Shown: positions 21,345 to 35,173, counted from the first letter of the stretch. The stretch is 64,000 bases of DNA from Capsicum annuum (GCF_002878395.1 NC_061115.1:52554787-52618786), one strand, 5' to 3'. Notes: generated by a model not told the origin, from the sequence alone. Made by a program: numbers and translations.

Positions 21345-24300
21345 AACATTCGCCCTCGAATGAGACTAGTTAAACTGGAGATACTGGAGAACTGAAACTA
21401 TATACTGGCATACACAACTGAAACCAAGACTGTATGACTGAATCTAAAACATGATGAGCTACTGAACTAATCTGTGAGTGCATGAATTGACATAAATATA
21501 ACCATATGGATGAAACTAAGACTGGAAATGAACTGAGTTAAGGAAGATTGTTACCTTCGGCTGAATCTGAGTTTGTGGAGAAGAGGTGAGGGTACTTGGT
21601 TCGCATATCTGCTTCTGCTTCCCAAGTGGCACCATCAGTAAACTGATTTCACCACAAAACTTTTACTGAGGGACTTCTTTGTTCCTTAGTCTACGAATTT
21701 AGAGATCAAGAATCTCTACTGGAAGCTCTTCGTATGAGAGGCTATTCTGGATATTTGTGCTTTCTAGAGGGACTATAACAGCTGAATCATCTATGAACTT
21801 ATTCAATAAGGATACGTGAAACACTGGGTGAACTGATGACAAGTCTGCGGTAGCTTAAGCTCATACACTACCTTCCCCACATGACTCAAAATCCTGTAGG
21901 GACCTACATATCAGGTACTAAACTTCCCTTTTTCCCAAATCTCTTCACCCCTTTCATGGGTGAAACTTTCAAATAAATAAGATCATCAATATCAAACTCA
22001 AGATCTCTTCTTCTTACATCTGCATAAGATTTCTAATGACTCTGAGCTGCTTACAATATCTCTCGAATCAACTGAACTTTCTCTATGGCTTCAAACACCA
22101 TATCTGGACCAATCAAAGCAGCCCCACCCACTTCAAACCAACCAACTGGTGACCTACATCTTCACCCATATAGAGATTCAAAAAGGGCAATTTGAATGGT
22201 AAAATAGTAACTGTTGTTATAGGAAAACTCAATCAACAGCAAGTGGTCATCCCAACTGCCTTTAAAATCAAGCATACATGCCTTCAACATATCCTCTAAG
22301 GTCTAAATGGTCCTCTCTGTCTAACCATCTGTCTGCGGGTAAAAAGTAGAAATAAGATGAACTTTGGTACCAAGACTCTTCTGAAAGACTTTCCAAAACT
22401 GAGAGGTAAAATGGGTACCCCTATCTGAGATTATAGATAATGGAACTTTGTGCAATCTGATCAACTCCTGAATATACAACTTAGCAGAATCCTCAGCTGT
22501 CTAGTACGTATGAACTGGCAAGAAGCGAGCTGATTTGGTCAATTTGTCTACTATAACCCAAATCAAATCACGTTATCGACGCGAATGGGGTAATCTAGTC
22601 ACAAAGTCCATATTCGCCTCTTCCTAATCTCAAGTGGGAATACCAAAATCCTGTAATGTGCCACAAGGTCTTTGGTGCTCTACCTTAATCTGTTGACAAG
22701 TTGTACACTTGGCTACAAATTCTGCTATATCTTTCTTCATACCACTCCACCAGTAGACTTCCCACATATCGCGCTACATCTTGGTGGCTCCTGGATGAAT
22801 GGGGTAACGCACACCATGTGCTTCTACCATAATTCGCTGCCTTAAATCTTTAACACATAGCACACACAATCTACATTGGTATCTCAACACACCATCTCCC
22901 CCTTGGGAGAAAACTTCTACCTATTGGTCTTTAATTGAACCCTTCAGTTTGACCAAACTAGAATCCCTGTCCTGCTTCTTTTTCACTTCAGAAACTAAAG
23001 GAGATTCTAAACTACTCTAAACCCAAACATTCCCTTTAGCTGAGTCAACCAACCTCACATTTAACCTAGCTAATCAATGAACTTACTGAACTAGTTCTCT
23101 CTTATCATTCTCCATATGAGCAACACCGCCGATAGACAATCTACTAAGAGTGTCTGCCATAACATTGTCGTTACCCAGATGATATAACACACTCATGTCA
23201 TAATTCTTCAACAATTCTAACCACCTTCTATGACAAAGATTTTACTCCCTCTGAGTAAACAGATACTACAAATTTTTGTGGTCCATAAACACATCAAAAT
23301 GCACCCCATAAAGATAGTGCCTCCAAATTTTCAAGGCAAATGCAACAGCAGATAACTCAAGGTCATAGGTAGGGTAATTCTTTTCATGAGGCTTAAGCTA
23401 TCTAGAGGCATAGGTTATAACCTTACCTTTCTGCATTAAAACACAACCAAGACTGACTCTAGAAGCATCACAATACACAAAAAACCCATATGTACTATCA
23501 GGTAGTGCTAAAACTAGAGTTAAAGTGAGTCGAGTCTTCAACTCTTGAAAACTTTTCTCGCAGGAATCTGACCACTGAAACTTAGCTTTCTTCTGAGTTA
23601 ATCTAGACATAAGGGATGCAATAGATGAGAAACCCTCAACAAAATATCTATAATATCTAGCTAAACCCAAGAAACCTCTAATGTCTAATGGAGAGATAGG
23701 TCTAGGCCAGTTTCTTACTGCTTCTGTCTTTTAGGGACCAACTCTAATATGCTCACTGGAAAAAATATGACCGAGAAAAGCTACTGACCTTAGCAAAAAT
23801 TTTCATTTATTGAATTTGGCGAATAACTGGTGATCTCTAAGAGTGTGTAACATAATTCTAAGATGGTCTGCATGGCCATCCTCACTACAGGAATAAACAA
23901 GGATATCATTGATAAAGATTATGACAAACATGTCCAGATACTATTTGAAAACTTTGTTCATCATTTCCATAAAAGTTGTTGGGGCATTTGTTAGTCCAAA
24001 GGACATGACTAGAAACTCAAAATGGTCATAACGGGTTCTGAAAGAGGTCTTTGGGATATCACATTCCCTTACTCTAAGCTGATGATAGCCAGATCTAAGG
24101 TCTATTTTGGAGAAGTAACTTGTACCTTAGAGTTGGTTGAATAAGTCATTAATCCTAAGAAAAGGATACTTGTTTTTTTATTATGACTTTATTCAGATGA
24201 TGATAGTCAATGCTCATTCACAAAGAACCATCTTTATTTTGCATGAATAGGATGGGAACACCTTATGGAGAGATACTAGAATTTATGAAACCTGTATCTA

Positions 24301-24960
24301 AGAGATCTTTAAGGTACTTTTTCAACTCTTTAAGCTCAGATGGAGCCATACGATATGGAGAAATAGAGATAGGCTAAGTATCGGGGAGAGGGTCAATACC
24401 GAATTCTATTTCCATATTGGGAGGTACCCATGGCAAATCTTCAGGGAAGACTTCAGGAAACTTATTGACTACATGGGCTAACTGAACTGTTGGAGCCTCA
24501 GACTTAGTTTTCTTGACTCTAAATAGATAATAGAAGTACCCCTTTGAGATTAACTTTCTGGCTTTAAGATAGGATATGAAATGACTCTTGGGAGACACTG
24601 AATTACCTTTCTACTTAAAGACTAGCTCCTCTAGAAACTGAAACTGCACCACTCGGGTGCGACAATCTATAGATGCATAATAGGAATGGAGCTAATACAT
24701 ACCAAGAATAAGGTCAAAGTCAACCATATCTAACATGATTTTCTGAAGGATAGTGATAGGACACTTTCTATAGATATGTTTGTTAATAATTGACTCTCCC
24801 ACTGGGTAGAAACCAAGAAGGGCTCAGAAACCTTTTCAAGTCCTATTTCAAAATTTACTGTAACTAATGAGGTCATATAAGAGAAATTTAACCCGAGGTC
24901 TAACAACACATAAATATCAAGATGAAAGACATGAAGCATAGCAGTAACAACATCTAGTGA
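21345..24960 (-). pseudogene. Tekay-type chromovirus pol (protease, RT, RNase H, integrase)
   Basis: Read on the minus strand from the right: protease region (24730-24939, LLDLGLNFSYMTSLV, where a DxGA-type motif is expected and is mutated), reverse transcriptase (about 23700-24600, ending with a piece near GIDPLPDT), RNase H (23398-23670, GLARYYRYFVEGFSSIAS, YCDASRVSLGCVLMQ), and integrase with its H2C2 zinc finger (near 22680-22770, KDIAEFVAKCTTCQQ) and core to 21345. The order PR-RT-RH-INT defines Ty3/gypsy and the wording fits the Tekay/Del clade. Stops occur throughout; the longest frame is 90 residues. Confidence 0.85.
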
Positions 24961-26160
24961 ACTCTCCTACTTCTGATGGGATGGTAAAGTATAAAACCAA
25001 TTCTGGTGCTGACCACCACCGGTACTGGATGATGCATCCTGAGGAGGTACTGGGAGACCTAGAGAAGATGGGGAACTAGCATCCTGAGTCTGGTGACAAG
25101 CATCCCTATTCTCTGCTTAGCATCGGACACTCTTTGATTCCATGACCCAACTTACCATAATCATAACAACATTTTTGTCCCAACAAGCACTCACTAAGAT
25201 GATTCTTACCATACATAGTACATGAAGGATAACTGGGTTTTCCACTCACACTACTCTGAGATCTGAACATAGAAGCCTTACCCTACTACTTCTGCCTAGC
25301 CCTTGAGGTCAGAGCACTGACTGGAGACGGCACTGGAATAAATGAATAATTCTAAAACTGTGAATGATTCCCCCTCTAAACTTAGCCTGGCCATAATCAA
25401 ACTGCCCAGTTCTAGCCTTCTTATTTCCCCTCTCTCCCTTTCAACTTTTCTGCTTCAATCTACTGTGCATAAATCATTAGTCTAGCAAGATCCATATCCC
25501 TAATAAGTATGATAGTCCTACACTCCTTGACTACCAAACCAGATACTCCAGTAACAAACTTACTCATACTATCCCTAGGGTCAGTCATCGTATCAAGGCA
25601 TACTTAGACAACTGATTGAACTTAAGGCAGTACTTCTTCACTATCATCGAGCCCTGCATCAGGTTCATAACTCCTCTGCCATAGATTCTCTCATTTCATG
25701 TGGAAAGAACCTATCGAGAAATGCATCCTGGAATACTAGCCAACTCATAAAAGTTGTATTCTTACCTCTACCATTCTTCCACATGACCATCCAATCATAT
25801 ACTATATACTTGCACCTATAAGATGCCAACTTTACACTCTCCTCTTCAGTAACATGCATAATCTGGGTGATCTTCCTCACCTCATTTAAGAAAATCTATG
25901 GGTCCTAACCTGCCTTTGACCCAAAAACCTCAGGCGGATTCATTCTCATGAAGTCACGAATTTTGGCTACTACTAGATTCCCATTCTGCTAAAGTATGAC
26001 TGCCGCCTGATAGTTGCCCTGAACATTGGTAGTCACAGCTTAGGCCAATGCCTAAAAGCCAACCTAAAATTTAGCATGGGATACATTCTTATTCAAAGTA
26101 TCAGCAGGCTGGGGTGGCTGGTTATCATTTCTGCATGCATTAGCTCAGCAATGAGTCATT
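24961..26160 (-). pseudogene. Tekay-type gag
   Basis: Frames such as ESVKLASYRCKYIVYDWMVM with WLVFQDAFLDRFFPHEMRES (25665-25880) are the gag core of chromoviruses. A zinc knuckle lies near 25125-25185 (CCYDYGKLGHGIKEC), where the second Cys is now Tyr. The 5' end near 26150 lies just inside the primer site and LTR. Heavily mutated. Confidence 0.8.
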
Positions 26161-26350
26161 TTCAACTATCATGTAAGAGCATGAGTTACAAACAGATAGA
26201 GACACTATAAGCATAATAGATCATGAAAGAAAGAGATGATTTCCTAAAAACGTCTCGTAGCCTCTTGCTCATAAATGTGGTGAACTTTATATCTATAATA
26301 AAGACTCTACGTAACATGGCATGTCTGACTCCCTAGGACTCTTATAACCT

Positions 26351-26366
26351 TAGGCTTTGATACCAA
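26351..26366 (-). promoter_or_regulatory. Tekay primer-binding site (tRNA-iMet)
   Basis: Minus strand TTGGTATCAAAGCCTA, 3 nt from the LTR end, is complementary to initiator tRNA-Met except one base. Confidence 0.8.
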
Positions 26367-27038
26367 GTTTGTAATGCTTCAAAAATAAGTCTCGGAATGT
26401 CACACGGTGCTCTGAACTATAAGTAGTCTCGAGCTAATCCTAAAATCCTGCTACTCATTATGATGACTCAAGTAAAGGTAATATAAGCACGCGGTATGAG
26501 AAAATTCTAAAATACTAGCTGAACTGAGTTTATCTGCATATAGTGTCTGAAAATACATAAGTTAGAAAATCCAAAGAACTAATACTGAAAATCTGAAATG
26601 TATCTAATGGTTGGACAAGCCTTTAATACTACTATTAGCGAGTCACTAGTATAGACCCCCATCTGACTTAAACTGTCTCACATAACTGAATAAAATAATC
26701 TAGAAGGCTAGAAATCTGAATAACTGGTTCTCCGAACTATGTGGATTTACCACTGTTGGGATATAAATAGAGATCCTTACGATCAATCACGTTGTTAAAA
26801 CTAAGTACCTGAATCTACATTATGAGAAAATATAGCACATAGACATAGATATGGATCAGTACTTTTGGAATGTACTGAGCATGTGGGGGTGAATGTATAA
26901 GCAAAAATAATATCTCAATGTTATCAAAACTCATAAAATATGCATGCTAAATGTAGATGACTTACATAAACTGGAATATCTAAAAGATGAAAATCATGAA
27001 TCACGAATGATAAAACATACTGCATAAATTTAATGAGT

Positions 27039-27100
27039 CATAGCATTTAATTATGAAAGTTGAGTTTTTCATAGCATTTAATTATGAAAGTTGAGTTTTA
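27039..27100. repeat. Tandem duplication, 31-bp unit x2
   Basis: CATAGCATTTAATTATGAAA plus GTTGAGTTTTT is repeated head to tail, nearly identical. Confidence 0.9.
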
Positions 27101-27725
27101 CTCTTTCTGCAAGTGAAATAAGTAGGACTGAAGTTAAGTCTATTTTGAAATCATGCAGGCTAAGTCAAAAAGGGCTCACCTTTGTATCTATAAAGTAAAA
27201 ACTGAAAACTCATAGCTAATAACTTATGTAAAATAGTATCTAAAGAAAATTGTGAGCCTTTACACTTAGTTTCTAAAAGTTGTTCTGTTATTCTATTTTA
27301 GGACTTAGGCTTTGGGAAAATACGTTTAAAAACTATTCTGGGAGGGAGGTTCTTCTAACCGACATATACTATGTGACCTATAATAGTGTCCAACGTCTAG
27401 TTCTCTTATGGGAAGACCTAACATTGGGGAGAGATGTCATACTCTCTCTAAGGAGTATAACTTAATCTAAGTGATCGCAATCTGTATCTGTATCCATATA
27501 CAAATGGAATATAATTTGAATCTATACCTACGTTGCTCGTAGTTCTGGGAAAGTAGGATGCGCTAAACCCACATTTTCCGCTCGGTGCTAATACTACTCC
27601 CTTTAATCTGTAGGCTCAATCTGTAGAAAATCCACTTTAAAACTAGCATAAGGGTTTACTATAAAAACCAGTTATGCATCTATCTATTTTAAACTGTAAT
27701 CAAAACTAATCTATTTTCTATAAAC

Positions 27726-27836
27726 TATAGTAAAATTGTAAAGTGGATTCCATAACTTAACTGAGGATCAAAAGATCAACTGTAGTAAAATTGTAAAGTG
27801 GATTCCATAACTTAACTGAGGATCAAAAGATCAAAT
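27726..27836. repeat. Tandem duplication, 55-bp unit x2
   Basis: The unit containing GTAAAGTGGATTCCATAACT is repeated once with almost no change, so it is recent relative to the LTR. Confidence 0.9.
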
Positions 27837-28904
27837 CTTTTCTGAAAAATCTGAATATAAACTATTCATGGGATGCTTAAAGGCAACATATTCTTGAAAT
27901 ATCAATATTCATACTTGGGGCTTAAAAACCAATGATCAAACTCATGTCAAATTATCATAAGTCAAGCTCAATAATTAAAATCTTGAATTTCTTGCATAAT
28001 TCTAGTCAAGATAGTGAAATTCAACTCTCAATGCATATAAAATCACAACACACGCATAAACATGCAAAAGTAGAGATATAATTCAACATTTAATCACTTG
28101 TAACATCAACATCTTTAAATAATGATAATTGGGTATGAATCCTAAACTGTACATCATAGAAATTCATGTAATTTCAACTTTAAAATCTAGTTTTGGGCAC
28201 AAAGATGAAAGAGGATCCTTGTTCATAACCCTACATACATTGCTTGATGAATTGAATGTAAAATCTTGAACCTTTGAATCTCTAATGGTGTTCTTGAAGT
28301 TTCTCCTTGAAGTTCTTGAACCCAGAATTTTGGATTATAAGCTTTCTTGGAGTAGGAGTTTTGGGATTTTTCTTGATTCTTGGAGCTAGGGTTTTGTTCT
28401 AGGAGAAGAAAAAGATGAATAATGAAGCAACTCTATTATTTGGGGATAAAGTTGTGTATTTTAGGAGGATTTAGGTGAGGGTAAATGACTCAAATGCCCC
28501 CATAACCCCACATTTAACACACAAAAATTGGGCACTAACGCGATCAATGACACATCGTGTCACTCACTGCGATGCGATTAGCAACGTGTTGCGTCATCTA
28601 CATCAATGTAGCCACCAATGTGGCATAGTGATATCGCATTGAGGTTCTATTTTGGCCAACCAAACATGCCCTAATCCTTCTCCAAAAATTCCAAAACTCA
28701 TCCCAAAAGTATTATGGACTACCCTGACCATGAAACAACTTAGAAATTGATATTCTAAGGATGAAAAGGTTGAGAATAAAGTCATCAAAGTTTAGAGCCC
28801 AAAAGTGAGACTAAGCCTTCAACACTTAGCTAAAATTTTAGGTCCTGAGTCTCTATGTGCCTCTTTTGAGCTGAATTAAACTAGAAAGAATACAGGGTAT
28901 TACA

Positions 28905-29731
28905 TTCTTGAAGGTAAAATTTTTGATGTGATTTCTTTAGCTAAGGTTATAGGTGATGGAGAAAGGATGAGATATACTTTTGTCATGTGAAATAGTTGGA
29001 AAGGAGGTATGTAGTGACAATAATTGTGAGAGTAATTGAAATGGTTGGTCTTAATGGGTAGATCTATGAAGTGGGTGTATTAATAAGAACATAACCCATG
29101 TACTATGTGGTTAGTATTCCCTGAATTAAAACCCGAGGTTGTTTGATGATAGTGATAAGGTGAGGTAATATCCATAATAGGATGTAGAGTACAGGGTCCT
29201 ATAGCTTAAGTCATCACTTTGTTACTCAGGGTTAGGCTTAAAAAAACACTTTACAGTGGGACTCAAACTCTTGTAGTTAGATGTGTGATGGGAGAATTAT
29301 AAGTTTGAAAGTGTGAAGTATTCTATTTATTGTTTGGGGCAAAGACAATTAATGTCTCTAAGTGTAAGGTCTATTCGTTGTATCTGATAAGGTAGAGAAT
29401 GCTTCTAATCCTATGTCCCGTAAAAACCTTATTTCATGATTAGTACTGATGTAAATCAGGCTTATGATCACCAAATAAACTCATACATTATGTTGTGATA
29501 ATTATGGTCCCTAGAACTCATGTACAAGGTCATCTCTAAGTTTATTCTTATTATCTCACGCTTAGTTCTCACACAATTCACTAGGGGTTATCATGAAGAC
29601 CATTTGATGCCCTTGGATCTTTTAATGAAGAAAAATATTCAATGCGAGATTACATTCTTTATTCTACACTTTAGAGCTTCAAAGAGTCCCTACCCATCAT
29701 TTGGGGACGAATGATCCCAAGGGAGAGATAA
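28905..29731 (+). mobile_element. 3' internal remnant of a plus-strand gypsy (chromovirus-like) element
   Basis: Between the Tekay LTR and the next LTR lies decayed sequence whose end reads SPYPSFGDE then stop (29520-29714), the usual polyprotein tail of chromoviruses. GGGAGAGATAA at 29721-29731 is a polypurine tract directly before the LTR. The 5' part of the element is gone. Confidence 0.6.
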
Positions 29732-32174
29732 TGTAACACCCTATATTTTTGAGCTAGAAATCGAACCATTGTTCCTACGTGTGTAAGCTCTAATAGAAAT
29801 TATTTTCAAGTGAGAATAAGTTTCATGATCTTTATTCCCGTGTTTGAAGTTCTTTCGAGGTAAAAAATCTTCAAAGGAATCACTTAGAGAGAAGTTGAGC
29901 TAAGAACCTTTGATTCGACTAAATCTTTGTATTTAATTTTACAAGGGTCCAATTTGAATGCATATAACTTTTGATACATGTAGATTTTTTTCAACTCAAT
30001 ACCCACCAAATTTTAGATAATTGAGTTAGCTTTCCTATGATATCAATTTTGCCTCAATTCGATACCCGAGTAAAAGGTTATGGCATTTTTTGTGAGAGGC
30101 AGTGAGCTAACGTGATTGGGATGCAGCGCGTTGGTCCTCTTGATTCTATGAGTGATGTGACATGTTGCTCTCCTAAATGCAATATCTGACATGACCTGAA
30201 ACTGTTCCATACGCTATTTCAATTCCTTAAGGGTCTAGGGTCACTCTGGTCATATTCTCTCACTTAAAATCCATCCATAACACAAAATTTTATCCCCAAG
30301 GGAGCATTAGTTGCCCCTTCATTCAATTTTTTCTCAAAGAAAAACTCCAACCACCTTCCAAGAATAAGATTCAACTTTTCTTCTCCAAAATAAGAATTCA
30401 AGCTATTTAACTTCAAATTCTCAAGAAAAGAGTCAAGATTAGGGTTCTATTCTTCAAACTACGAAATCTAAGGTTCGTAGGGCTTTCCTAAACTACATGG
30501 ACATGTCTAAATCATTTATGTAACTATTTTGAATGTTGAGAAATCATGTTTTTACGAAGGGCTTGAATTCTATTAAAAAAATATGCATGGTGAACCTTTC
30601 TAATGATATATGTTTTGGTCCTGGGGCCTTATATTGAATTTGAGTTTTACTTGTGTATATGTATATATGTGTTTTTGATTTTAAAATATGAATTGAGAGC
30701 ATGAAGAACAAATTTTTCCCTATCTTGTTATGATACTTCTTGACTTTACATGTTGTGGGTTATGAAATTGCATTATTGAAAGCACGAGATAAGAGTTTTA
30801 ATGTTGTTTATGAACTTGATCTTGGTTATGAATTGAAGAGAGGGTGCTTTCATAGTTTTCAAGTGTTTTCTTATTTATAAATACTCAATGTAATAGCTGA
30901 TAGAGTTGCATGGATTGTTATAAAGAAATTGACCATGATGTGTTGAAATACTAAAAAAGGAGAATCTTTGCATAAGTTTGCACATATTTTAAAGTAAGGA
31001 TTCCCTTGGATTGTTTAAATGTTTTTGGTGGTCAAACGATTGAGTTGATTGAAAAATCTAAAGCAGAATATTATAAATACTTTGAATGAGAAGGGCAGTG
31101 GAATGATACGATACAAATGACTTGCAAGTCTAGGTATGATGATACTCGGTGATGATATACCCTTAACAGAATAAGTATTGAATGTTTTGAAAGCATGAAG
31201 CATGTTTTAAGGAATTAAAAATGGGCTTAAAAAGAGTTAGATGGTTACCCTAAGAAAGTATGAGTTGAAAGACTCTATGTTGAAACCATGATTTGCCGAC
31301 ACGGGGTGATGGTACCATGAATTGTGGTTTTTTGTACCTTGATTCATATTGTCCCAATTTGGGACTATGGTTAGGAGTCATGCTTTGTGGTCTTGGTCAC
31401 TACCATGACATTTTGATTTGATTGGGGTTCATGGCACCATGTTGTGTGATCTTGCGTGTTTCCCCTTATAGATACTCTAATCCTTGTGGCAAACTTAGAT
31501 TAGAGGCTTGTCCGCCGAGTCAAGGGAGGATTCCATATAGCCTGTATAATTATAGATTTTAGGGTGTACTATCTAGCTCAGAAGAGAAATAAAAAGTAGA
31601 GTCATGTTTTCAAGGAAGTGTTTTGGAATTTATCAAATTATGCCCAAGTGTTTTCAAATGTTTTAAGATGACATATTTTTACGAAATATTCTCACCTATG
31701 TTGTATAAAAATGTATTTTGTTTTTGGATTATTCTACCTACCAGTACATTGGTATTAACCCCTTATATTTCAGGTTCTGAGGCCCAGTATAGTGATGCTG
31801 CTAAATAGTAGATTATTATCAGACATTCAGAGTTGGTGAGTCTCCCTTACTTCGAAAGGCGCAGTTTATGGATGTTGTTATTTTACTTTTGACTCATGGT
31901 CCGACTGGGGCCCTTGTACTAGTTTTAGACTTATGTTGGTTTTCATATTGTTAGAGATTTTGTAGACTAGCATCGTGTGTTTTAAATGTTAAGAACTAAA
32001 TGTCGTATTGTTCAGTCGAATTAAGAGATGGACCATGTTTTCGTATTTGTTAAATTTCTACAATTTTCTTATAATGTATGAATGGTGTAAGTGATTTCCA
32101 GATAGAAAAGGGCGCTTGGACCTTCATGGTTCGGGATGCTCGTCGCGGCCAGGGCCTCGGCTCAAATCGTGACA
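29732..32174 (+). mobile_element. 3' LTR of the plus-strand gypsy element
   Basis: A 2.44-kb LTR from TGTAACACCC (after a polypurine tract) to TCGTGACA. Directly after it CTTCC (32175-32179) matches the site in the TRIM LTR where the sequence ...ACGCTTCCGCATG would have been, so this element had inserted into the TRIM 3' LTR. It is not obviously homologous to the solo LTR at 700-3533. Confidence 0.75.
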
Positions 32175-32210
32175 CTTCCACATGACACCCTCTCGATTTC
32201 AAATCCAATA
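32175..32210 (+). mobile_element. Terminal stub of the outer TRIM 3' LTR
   Basis: CTTCCACATGACACCCTCTC and the end CCAATA match the 5' LTR end (CTTCCGCATGATGCCCTCTC ... CCAACA at 15436-15473) with transitions only. The outer TRIM therefore once spanned 13771-32210. Confidence 0.7.
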
Positions 32211-32352
32211 ATGATGATAATCATGCAATGTCAATAGCTAAAAGAAGAATCTGCATGGACCAGTAAGCAAATTTAAGATCATCAACCCACTACTTTCTTA
32301 TCCCATAATACATCTTAAAAATAAATGCACCAAATGAATAGTTAAGCATATA

Positions 32353-32595
32353 CTCCCTCTGTTTAAAAAAGAATGACCTACTTTCCTTTTTAGTCTATTT
32401 AAAAAAGAATTACCCCTTTTTTTGACAATATTTTAATTTCAACTTTTCACATGGAATATTTAGGACCATAAGATTAAAAGGTATTTTGGTAAATTTGGCA
32501 CAACTTTAATTTAAGGCCACAAGATTCAAAAGTCTTTTTTATTTTCTTAAACTTTGTGTCAAGTCAAAGTAGGTCATTCTTTTTGAAACGGAGAG
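32353..32595. mobile_element. Stowaway MITE (Tc1/mariner type)
   Basis: CTCCCTCTGTTTAAAAAAGA at the left and TCTTTTTGAAACGGAGAG at the right form terminal inverted repeats, flanked by the TA target duplication (32351-32352, 32596-32597). Length 243 bp; non-coding. Confidence 0.92.
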
Positions 32596-32787
32596 TAACA
32601 ATATTTAAGTACGTACCATGACATGTAAGCAGCACTATAAATAGTAATTGATTTGAACAAATAAATCACATATGCGTGTTGGGCCTGTGCTTGTGTACAC
32701 CCACGAGATCATCCAACAATGTTATTGCCAATGTGGTTAGCCGTTTTATATTGTAGAGGATGATAAAAAATTGGAAAAAAATAACTA

Positions 32788-33692
32788 AGGGGTCGTTTGG
32801 TTGAAACAAGTTATGTTGGGATTAGTTATGCTAGGATTAGTTATACTGGGATTAGTTATCCTGGTATTACTTTTTAGTGGTTGTTTCGTTTGTGGTACTA
32901 AAAATAATATGCATTACATTCCTTTTAAGAATAGATAGTTTGTTTACAAAAATACCCTTCACCTTATTTAGCTTAATTATTTTTCTTCATATTAAACCAT
33001 ACAGAAGAAATTAAAAAGTTACTAATTTTTTTTAACTTTACTAGTTTTTTTTTTCCTAAAAATACATGTTAAGAAATTTATGTTAATATTTCTTAAACAT
33101 GTATGAAGCTTTAATATTTCATGTTAAATTACTTATTTTGTCCTAAATTCTATAAAATATTGATAATCTCATTTTTTATTAAAAAATCATCATAAAAAAT
33201 GTGAAAAAGAATTACTCTCATTTTTTATTATTTATTATCATTAATATTTGGAGAGTCAGATGGTGATTTTTTAAAAATTAAATTTTCAAATATTTTTAGC
33301 TAAATATAAAAATAATTTTTTATTTAATAATTAAGCAGGTATTAATTTATAAAGGGAATGTCAAGATACTTTAATCACTTGTCCATCATAAGTTTATTAG
33401 GAAAAATAAAAATTTGAAATAAGATTAATAAAATATCTGAAAAATAGAAAGACAATAAACCCTTGAATCAATTTTGAATTTGATTGTATAAATAGTTTTT
33501 ATTGTGTCACTATTATTTTTTCATAACTTGACACTTTTGCAGCATTTAATAAGCTAATATAATTGTTTCAATTTACGAAAATGAATAAAAATTTGTAGAA
33601 TGATTAAAATTTAAATTAGTGATAAAATTGACAAAAAAAAAAATTGATGTGAGAACTACCAAAATCCCACGTTCTCTTATTTATATCCTACC
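32788..33692 (+). repeat. Dispersed 0.9-kb repeat, copy 2
   Basis: Starts GGGGTCGTTTGGTTG and is homologous to 9041-9955 up to CAAAATCCCACGTTCTCTTA. Copy 2 has three tandem GGGATTAGTTAT units near its start where copy 1 has one or two. Confidence 0.65.
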
Positions 33693-33891
33693 TCTATAGG
33701 TATATAATTTGTGAAAGACATAGGGGTGAAGTTTTTCCTGATTATCCTAAATTAGAGTTGTCTTCATTATAATTTGATCTTTTTATTCAACAATTGGATC
33801 TTTCTAGGAGTTGGTAGTCCTATGATGTGTTACTTACTCTGTGTATTTTAAGCCTCTCTTGTATTTTACATACTTGAATGAATCTGCAGGT

Positions 33892-35173
33892 TATACAGGG
33901 ACATACACCATTCAAACAGTTGATAAAAAGGTAATGCTTTGTTTATTAGATCTCATACCTCACTCTCCCCATTTAAATATCACTATAAAGGTTAGTGGAA
34001 ACAAAATCTAGGTATTGCCTTTGTGTAGGTGTTCTTACATTAAATGTAGGCTAAGAATGTACCTTCTTCTGAACTTCATTAATAGAAGTAAACTTTGAAG
34101 CACCTAAAAAGCATGTGGCATGATTACCACCTACCAGTATGCCAACACCATATATTTTAATGTAGGACATAGCTTAATTGATAGAAGTACAAAAAGGTCT
34201 TTCATAAATTGATTACTTATGAATAATAATATAACTACAGTTTAAAAAATGGTTACGTTATTTGAAAAAAAAGTAAGAATAGAAAAAGCTTAGCAAATGT
34301 TATCCATGTAATTAACTTCTAGAGCTGATTTTTGGTGTGCACGTAAATTTTCTCTTGTCCTGAGTTAGATGTAAAAAAATGTTTTAGTACAGATAGTCAA
34401 TATGAAATAAAGAAATAATGTCTTCAACCAGAAACTATTTATCTCATTTATTATGTTCTTACGTATTGATTTTAATGAATCGCTAAAGCTAAAAAGTGTT
34501 GAAGTTCCTATTATGTGTCTATTTGAGTGTTTGTTAGTGCATCCAACCTCATGTATGAGAATAGAGAAATGTTAGTTATAGACACAAGAACCAAACTTGA
34601 GAGCCCTGAGTCTAAGCATGGGGTTCAACCTATGTACTACAGATATAGATTTGCAGGATGCATAATAGGGTTCCAATGAAAAGATTCTTTGGAACTATAG
34701 TTGTTTACATTAGTTAGAAATCAAGTTTGAAAGATAAAAATTTGCTTTGGCTAGCTTAACAAGTTAAATCTATGTTAACAAATTTGAGAATGAGCTTGTT
34801 GTTGCTGTTGGAAAAGGAGAACCTGCTGAAGTGATGTCTGAATATGGTTCTAAGTAAGCTCCATGGTTTTGTACTTTATAAATGTAGGTTGTGAGTGAAT
34901 TCTTCAAATCATTAACAATTTCAACAGTGATATACTACTATGCTTTAAATTTTAAAAATGTTTTCTTCGTGGATAAGTATACATCTTATTTTGACAACAT
35001 TGACCCATTGGAACACTACAAAAAATGGACAGCTAAGCAGGATGGTGATCTGAATAGCAAGTCTAAGTATATAGCTTTGAGCAATGTCCGTGCTCACAGA
35101 GAGTGGAGAGAGTCTTTGTCGTCAGTGATTTTGTTGATTCTTGCAGGGACATCTATGTATTCTTCTTTATAAT
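33892..35173 (+). pseudogene. Unidentified spliced plant gene fragment
   Basis: Three exon-like blocks read in one direction: 33892-33931 (YTGTYTIQTVDKK, between CTGCAG and GTAATG), about 34770-34851 (NKFENELVVAVGKGEPAEVM, ending AAG before TAAG), and about 34889-35173 (SEFFKSLTISTVIYYYALNF, then IDPLEHYKKWTAKQDGDLNS, KYIALSNVRAHREWRESLSS and a hydrophobic end). The donor after the middle block has lost its G, reading TAAGC. The last frame stops after a possible membrane helix. It looks like real coding sequence by composition and conserved style, but I do not recognise the family. It ends about 460 bp before a Helitron-like 3' terminus. Confidence 0.5.

Larger units (their letters stand above)
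26370..28904 (-). mobile_element. 5' LTR of the minus-strand Tekay element
   Basis: A 2.53-kb LTR from TGTAATGC (26370) to GGGTATTACA (28904), bordered inside by the primer site. Two short tandem duplications lie in it, a 31-bp unit twice (27039-27100) and a 55-bp unit twice (27726-27836). The right flank (TTCTT) would be half of the target duplication; the left half was lost. Confidence 0.82.
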
